A stretch of DNA of 9,945 nt, taken from Verrucomicrobia bacterium UBA3750. Lineage in GTDB: Bacteria > Verrucomicrobiota > Kiritimatiellia > RFP12 > UBA1067. Location: assembly GCA_002371755.1 (NCBI GenBank), contig DFGM01000053.1:1-9945 (forward strand). The letters run 5' to 3'. Below the pieces are notes generated by a model. The model saw only the letters and a list, made by a program, of their open reading frames with translations. It did not search any database and was not told the DNA's origin. Numbering within the stretch: position 1 is the first letter of the stretch; each line of letters opens with the position of its first letter. Below, in pieces: positions 6,501 through 9,945 of this stretch. The translations under genes and the position numbers were made by a program.

Positions 6501-7368
6501 TTCCGCAGAACTTGGCCAGCGCCACTGGGCCAGCGTCTTCGACAACGAGAATGTCCTCGCGCGCGTCCTTCGCCACTTCGACGAAATCGCCGACCTCGTC
6601 AAGGCCGGGCAGCTCGACCGCACCCGCATCAACGCTATTCTCACCCCAGACCTCGACCTCCCGCCCGATGCCACGCCCAGGCAGGTTCGCGATGCCATGC
6701 AGGAGCGCTACTACCCATTGTTCAGACAATCGCCCGAGAAGCTCATGGAGATTAGCACCATGTTCACCACGACCGGCTGCACCGTCACCGAGGCGATGGC
6801 CGCCATGGAGGGTGGGGAGCGGCCGGAGCCACTCCCGGAAGTCGCGTCCACTACAATGAAAATCGAGCAGATTGACGGCACCACGAAGGGCGGGCGCTCC
6901 TTCATGCTCGGCGACCTCATACGTCCGCAGAATCCGACCTACATCAACGGCGGCCGGAATGTCCTGACCCCGGAGCAGAACTACTTCACGGTAAATATCG
7001 GCGGCGAGACCATCCGCTGCGCCAAGGATGGCAAGGCGTCGCAGAATGCGCACATCGCCGACAAGATCGAGGCGCTCTGCGGCAAGGTGCATGTCGAGCA
7101 GGCCAATACCGTCATGCGCGGCCTCTCGCAGGGGGGGCACGGCCCGCTCATCGCCATTCTGCCGCAGCACGGCATCGTGGGCGGCATCGGCAGCGAGCAC
7201 ACGCCGATGACCTACACGCTCTCCAAGAACGATGTCACAGGCGCGGTCACGATCCGCTATTCGGAACCGGAGGGCTTCCCCTTCAAGTTCCACTGGGAGA
7301 CGACCGTCGCCCTGGACGGCACCGCGACCACCACCCCGGTCGTCGCCGAGCCGCTCCAGCAGGCTTAG
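3547..7368 (+). CDS. Large helical protein of unknown function, candidate type III secretion effector
   Basis: The product is a 1273-aa soluble protein without signal peptide or membrane segments; I do not recognise a named family. The N-terminus (MSRIDLSNVNISLKQFNDIS) is rich in Ser, Asn and Ile, as type III signals often are. Residues 1-125 loosely resemble the start of the second large protein at 7979. Most of the chain (about 130-1090) is Ala-, Glu- and Arg-rich and predicted by eye to be helical. It contains a perfect-register 13-residue duplication at 774-799 (AALQRILD...REF twice). A different, more strand-like region with Gly/Thr turns occupies about 1100-1273, with motifs GGETIRC, EALCGKVH, RGLSQGG and YSEPEGFPFKFHWE. 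A CesT-type chaperone gene follows 77 bases downstream, which is the main reason for proposing secretion. The start is set by AGGAG at 3534. It could instead be a cytoplasmic structural protein; function inside a host is not readable from the sequence. Confidence 0.75.
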   Translation: MSRIDLSNVNISLKQFNDISSGVHNAGEVKLASDHSLTKVNNHVHKTSRNVVAIPHAEVIAIKEAFVRALSRGGVLADEINRVRQELGLAADGAVDRSLNSRSIRPLTRQQIRDILDRNAATLNTFAQEHGDRTRVRTSAEIYGAGGMRADRAGRRDAANAQLAAPNRALCINTDIANFQRVVSGGGEIADHKTRQGMVTVARELIDAVLVASHGSPREDVDAKAELRLANGQTISMPPGMSEAAFVRRLEDQIVRLTNGGVSKNEVELHNQVRKLATPEAREAFFAGLVDDPRGGYKARVAAIAILYAHGVTDAAALEVPNRLSDADAIVLAHHLSSLPENATADELASNPLLLAMAAKHPAQVASADRAYVPAISDAAFNKRIEEMFMNNELMPSYQLLAVQTAEIVRGRLGAIALPDNTAPGRVVNSNESGTAVKEAAQEGGGRVTLANLREPLLAAALRTGAERLVMNLVKNRLAELGKGDASAFGIAKSFTVRNPGVIERLVAAQSPAEAEAICAEFREAIADAVRVDGELEEIRAGVEDKVRRTFAERLGIPPETMDKAPLEMRDIRRKASDLATKIENGDLPLTTRAQFQEAFDKLVDSFVAERISRLAEVDSLELPQAAKNDIKILLLSIQKVKDIDIAFLAAEAARIDAGALEAALQTFANRDAVFGAMKPVTEAIGSAVERMLAGKEEVGPDDRDAPITILARMIIAKNPGAERLLRAFYAKPDVMEAIRNRGADTNSPAYASAPFEQFSDNPQISLANPAQTAALQRILDMPREFAALQRILDISREFAAFRAVGGLDRAAAAGYHASELPMLARAFAFHKAATGSTDEVALEAALDHQSATRRLASYGGRFTASVDNFRAGLALMDKFAAWYANLAEDFKAGKFDTVTKSNAGSTFADAKAVRAYEMFVFQDLAINKADLSEADPEKLFGVANNDAMNFFVRGNGSGCTGTLVALPPAKRQVVYAVFRTLEPHSAELGQRHWASVFDNENVLARVLRHFDEIADLVKAGQLDRTRINAILTPDLDLPPDATPRQVRDAMQERYYPLFRQSPEKLMEISTMFTTTGCTVTEAMAAMEGGERPEPLPEVASTTMKIEQIDGTTKGGRSFMLGDLIRPQNPTYINGGRNVLTPEQNYFTVNIGGETIRCAKDGKASQNAHIADKIEALCGKVHVEQANTVMRGLSQGGHGPLIAILPQHGIVGGIGSEHTPMTYTLSKNDVTGAVTIRYSEPEGFPFKFHWETTVALDGTATTTPVVAEPLQQA
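5866..5943 (+). repeat. 39-bp tandem duplication within the large effector-like gene
   Basis: Two adjacent 39-bp copies (5866-5904 and 5905-5943) differ at two bases only (ATGCCG versus ATATCG). They encode AALQRILDMPREF and AALQRILDISREF, adding 13 residues to a helical region without breaking the frame. Confidence 0.9.
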
Positions 7369-7445
7369 CCCGCCATCAGTAACCTTCCGCAACGCGGCGT
7401 GTAATCAAGACGGATGCCGCTTCAACACGAGAGAAAGACAAAGAC

Positions 7446-7913
7446 ATGAAAACGAAAGAAGACTTTGATACATTCCTGTCAGACGTTCGAAAGGCGACGG
7501 GTATAGCATCGCTGCTCCCGGACGAATCCGGCCTTGTGAGCGTCCGCGTCGACGACGCCTACAACGTAAACCTCCAGTTTGTCGAGGCGACCGGGAAGGT
7601 GCTGTGCTTTGTCGAGGTGGCGGAACTTCCGGTCGATGCTCCCGCCGCAGTCTATCGCGATCTGCTTGCGGGCGGGCTTTTCGGCAAGGACACGGCGGGC
7701 GGATACTTCGCGCTCGAACCGGAGACGGAGACGGTGGTGTACAACTACTTCTTCGACTTGGACGCGGTGGCGGGCGACGTTGAGGACTTCGTCCACACCC
7801 TTGAGAAGATCCTGCAGCTCTGCGACATCTGGGCGGAGCGCATAAAGGAGCGCCTCGCCGCCGGCGAACCATCCGGCGGCGATAATGTGCCGCACCACGC
7901 GATTCTCGCGTAG
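7446..7913 (+). CDS. Type III secretion chaperone-like protein (CesT/Tir chaperone family)
   Basis: The 155-aa acidic protein has the size and layout of class I type III secretion chaperones, small cytoplasmic dimers that bind the N-terminal region of an effector and keep it ready for export. In order: an N-terminal helix (residues 4-18, E-D-F-x-x-F-L-S-D-V); a strand block, SVRVDDAYNVNLQFV then KVLCFVEVAELP (about 31-63); the A-A-V-Y-R-D-L-L-A-G-G-L-F-G helix and turn (67-80), equivalent to the 'LL-x-x-N' segment of the family; a strand pair GGYFALEPETETVVYNYFFDLD (85-106); and a long C-terminal helix DFVHTLEKILQLCDIWAERIKERL (114-137). Position between two large genes fits an effector-chaperone operon. 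The upstream gap of 77 bases has only a weak purine-rich stretch (GAGAGAAAGAC) as ribosome binding site. No catalytic motif is seen. The main alternative is a YbjN-like fold protein not linked to secretion. Confidence 0.75.
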   Translation: MKTKEDFDTFLSDVRKATGIASLLPDESGLVSVRVDDAYNVNLQFVEATGKVLCFVEVAELPVDAPAAVYRDLLAGGLFGKDTAGGYFALEPETETVVYNYFFDLDAVAGDVEDFVHTLEKILQLCDIWAERIKERLAAGEPSGGDNVPHHAILA

Positions 7914-7963
7914 CGGCGGCGCTTAAAAAAGAAACGAGAGAAGAGAAGGGCGGGGCGACCGCC

Positions 7964-7970
7964 AAGGAGG
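7964..7970 (+). promoter_or_regulatory. Strong ribosome binding site of the second large gene
   Basis: AAGGAGG lies eight bases before ATG 7979 and decides that start. A small hairpin, GGCGG/CCGCC (7949-7953 with 7959-7963), ends directly before it and could modulate access. The motif is much stronger than that of the preceding chaperone gene. Confidence 0.75.
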
Positions 7971-7978
7971 ATAATACC

Positions 7979-9945
7979 ATGCCGTTGAACATCGAATCAT
8001 TTCGCGCAATCGCGCAGTCTACTTCCTTTTCCTCCCGCGACATCGCGGTGCGTGGCGAGGGCGAAAACGCCAGAGCCAGGCTCGGGAACTTCGTGTTCTC
8101 CCAGTCGAAGGCGGTCAACACCGCCACGATGAAGGCCTTCAAGGCTGCGCTCGAGAAAGAATACGGCTCTCTCGGCACCCACGCATTCGATACGGTCGTA
8201 GGCCAGCGCGCCGATACGCTAAAGTCCCTCCGCGCCTGCGACGTGCAGAAGACTCTCTCGCGTCTCGAGACGCTACGGAAAAACCGTGTCATAGGCGAGA
8301 TGAACCGCCAGCTCGACACCTCGCCGCGCATGATGGAACTTTCCAAGGAGATGTCCGAGGCCGTCCGCGCCCGGCTGCACGACAACCCGTTCAAGGATAT
8401 GGTGCTGGCGGACCTGAAGACGGATGCCGATGTGGCAGCCGCCGCACAGCGCCGGATTGAGAAGGAGATAGAGTATGTCACGGCACATCCCGGCGAACTT
8501 GACACGAAAGGGCGCGATGTCGCTGGAAGCGGACGTGTCGAGCACGAGGCGAAGGCCAACGAGGCTACGGGCCTCAAGAACCTCAAGTCGAAGTTCTCCG
8601 GCGGCGAAAAGTCGGTCTCCGATGAAATCAAGCGCGGTTTCCTCGGTGCGGGGATGCGCGTGAACAGGTCTGGCACGAATCCGGTCATTCTCGAAAAACT
8701 CAAGTCCAACGGCGTAGAGCCCGGTTTCATCTACCGCAACGACTGGTCTACGAAGGATACGCGCGGCTTCATGAGCGACATTTATTCGGATGCGAACAGG
8801 CAGGCGCTTGAGAGTCTGAAGGCTAATGACCCGGCGCTTGCGGAGAAGTGCGCGGGGAAGGGCATCCGCGAGCAAGTGCTTCTCGCCGGCCGCGCACATC
8901 CCGCCGCGATGGCGGCGGCGGCGGAGTTGCTCATCTCCAAGGCGGCGGCGCTGGCTTTGCAGGGCCCGCCGCCCGGCGGCCCGGAGCCTTCCGATGCCGT
9001 AAAGAACCTCGCGAAGGCCTTGCGCGCGCACTTCGCAAACGATGGCGACCTGCGCAAACTCTCCGCCCTCGACGACCGCCCGGGCGATAAGGCCGTGCTG
9101 CTGGAAGCGAAGAAGTATCTTTTCTCGCAGATTCGCGATGCGGTGATGGGTATCAAGTCGGGCGATGCCGAATACAAGATGTCGAATGTCTTCAAGCACT
9201 TCCAGGACCGCGCAATCATGAAGCTCGACTACAACGAGACCGAGAAGTTCTCGAGCGGTGGCGCCGCTTCGGCGGGAACCTTCATGCGTCCGGAGCGCAT
9301 CCTCAATAACCGCAAGCCGATTCTCGGCCAGATTTACCGCTTCACCTCGCGCCAGTCGGCGGATGCCATCTCCGCCGGCGCCGTCACGGAGGCGCTTGCG
9401 AACGACCTTACGCGCATCGCCGGCGTCCCCGCGCAGGAACTGGAGATTGTTCGCGGTGAGTATTCCGACGGGCATCCCAAGTTCATGCTCGCGGCGAAGT
9501 TCGCCGAAGGGTACAAAGATATGGAAGCCGGGATGCTCAAGGACGGCCGCGTCGTAAAACCCGCCGGCGCAGACCCCAACCTCAAGATGGAGAGCCTCGG
9601 CAAGTACAAGGCGTTCTTCCTCGTGACTGCCGACCGCGACGGCATCGGCAAGCGCGGACAGAACAAGGGCTTCGTGAACGGCAAGTTCTTCGCCATCGAC
9701 CCCGGACACTCGCTCGAGGGGAACGGCAAGTACCTCAAGGTCTCCGACGACCTCTCCTTCAAGGATACGTACGGCAAGAGCACGAAGCCGCGCTTCAACA
9801 ACTTCTCCGTCTTCGACGACGACACTTTCTTCTCGAAGCTGCAGGGAGTCATTGACTTGCGCGAGAAGGTGAACAGGGGCGAGTTCAAGAAAGTTTTCGA
9901 CGACTACAGGGCCGCCTTCGACCCGAACGCCGAAGGCATCTCCGA
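7979..9945 (+). CDS. Second large effector-like protein with a kinase-like motif (3' end outside window)
   Basis: The frame is open for 655 residues from ATG 7979 to the window edge, with no stop. It starts 65 bases after the chaperone gene behind AAGGAGG. The product is soluble, with no signal peptide. Residues 1-100 (R-L-G-N-F-V-F-S-Q-S-K-A-V ... MKAFKAAL ... SLRACDVQKTLSRL) loosely match residues about 30-125 of the 1273-aa protein. A helical middle follows, with an Ala- and Pro-rich low-complexity piece near 310-340. Residues about 471-577 look like a kinase of the PI3/PI4-kinase or HipA type: helix EALANDLTRIAG, strand ELEIVRGEYSDG, a lysine-bearing strand PKFMLAAKF (Lys501, Lys507), then ADRDGIGKRGQN (Asp552, Asp554, Asn562) and FFAIDPGHSL (Asp574, His577). 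These correspond to the D-R-x...N catalytic loop and the I-D-x-G metal-binding loop. The fold call is an inference from spacing and motif; a distinct unknown enzyme family is possible. Confidence 0.75.
   Translation, partial: MPLNIESFRAIAQSTSFSSRDIAVRGEGENARARLGNFVFSQSKAVNTATMKAFKAALEKEYGSLGTHAFDTVVGQRADTLKSLRACDVQKTLSRLETLRKNRVIGEMNRQLDTSPRMMELSKEMSEAVRARLHDNPFKDMVLADLKTDADVAAAAQRRIEKEIEYVTAHPGELDTKGRDVAGSGRVEHEAKANEATGLKNLKSKFSGGEKSVSDEIKRGFLGAGMRVNRSGTNPVILEKLKSNGVEPGFIYRNDWSTKDTRGFMSDIYSDANRQALESLKANDPALAEKCAGKGIREQVLLAGRAHPAAMAAAAELLISKAAALALQGPPPGGPEPSDAVKNLAKALRAHFANDGDLRKLSALDDRPGDKAVLLEAKKYLFSQIRDAVMGIKSGDAEYKMSNVFKHFQDRAIMKLDYNETEKFSSGGAASAGTFMRPERILNNRKPILGQIYRFTSRQSADAISAGAVTEALANDLTRIAGVPAQELEIVRGEYSDGHPKFMLAAKFAEGYKDMEAGMLKDGRVVKPAGADPNLKMESLGKYKAFFLVTADRDGIGKRGQNKGFVNGKFFAIDPGHSLEGNGKYLKVSDDLSFKDTYGKSTKPRFNNFSVFDDDTFFSKLQGVIDLREKVNRGEFKKVFDDYRAAFDPNAEGIS

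Noticed and set aside
8273..9709. A 478-codon open frame on the minus strand opposite the second large gene
   Set aside because: The plus-strand frame is open from 7979 to the window edge behind a strong Shine-Dalgarno and carries conserved-looking motifs; the antisense frame has none.

Overview
The window looks like a piece of a GC-rich genome from an uncultured, gut-type bacterium, possibly of the Planctomycetes-Verrucomicrobia-Chlamydiae group (Kiritimatiellae, Lentisphaerae or a relative). That placement is an inference. It rests on the mix of a REP-associated tyrosine transposase with GC-rich palindromes, a CesT-type secretion chaperone and very large helical unknown proteins; no rRNA or marker gene is present to test it. 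All genes lie on the + strand.

Left part (1-1760): the 3' end of a glycerol-3-phosphate dehydrogenase gene (gpsA) overlaps by an ATGA the start of an organophosphate:phosphate antiporter of the GlpT/UhpT family. This pair is ordinary metabolism: uptake of glycerol-3-phosphate and its interconversion with dihydroxyacetone phosphate.

Middle part (1761-3546): an accessory, repeat-rich patch. It holds a short broken reading frame that resembles the N-terminus of a DNA methyltransferase-type gene, a run of REP-like GC palindromes, and a REP-associated transposase (RAYT) of 336 aa. The same palindromes have been accommodated inside the RAYT's own coding sequence, in frame, at two places. After it comes a separate AT-rich array of seven 14-bp palindromes at exact 23-bp spacing, enclosed by a 15-bp inverted repeat. 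A structured, gene-free leader of about 270 bp follows.

Right part (3547-9945): the most interesting section. A 1273-aa soluble helical protein is followed by a 155-aa protein with the features of a type III secretion chaperone (CesT/Tir chaperone family) and then by a second large protein, cut by the window edge at 655 residues. The two large proteins appear to share a loosely conserved N-terminal module of about 100-125 residues, where secretion signals and chaperone-binding regions of type III effectors normally sit. The second one carries a D-R-D ... N ... I-D-P-G-H motif that resembles the catalytic and metal-binding loops of PI3/PI4-kinase-like or HipA-like kinases. The best reading is an effector-chaperone-effector cassette of a type III secretion system. 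No secretion apparatus gene is in view, so this stays an inference from the chaperone and the gene order.
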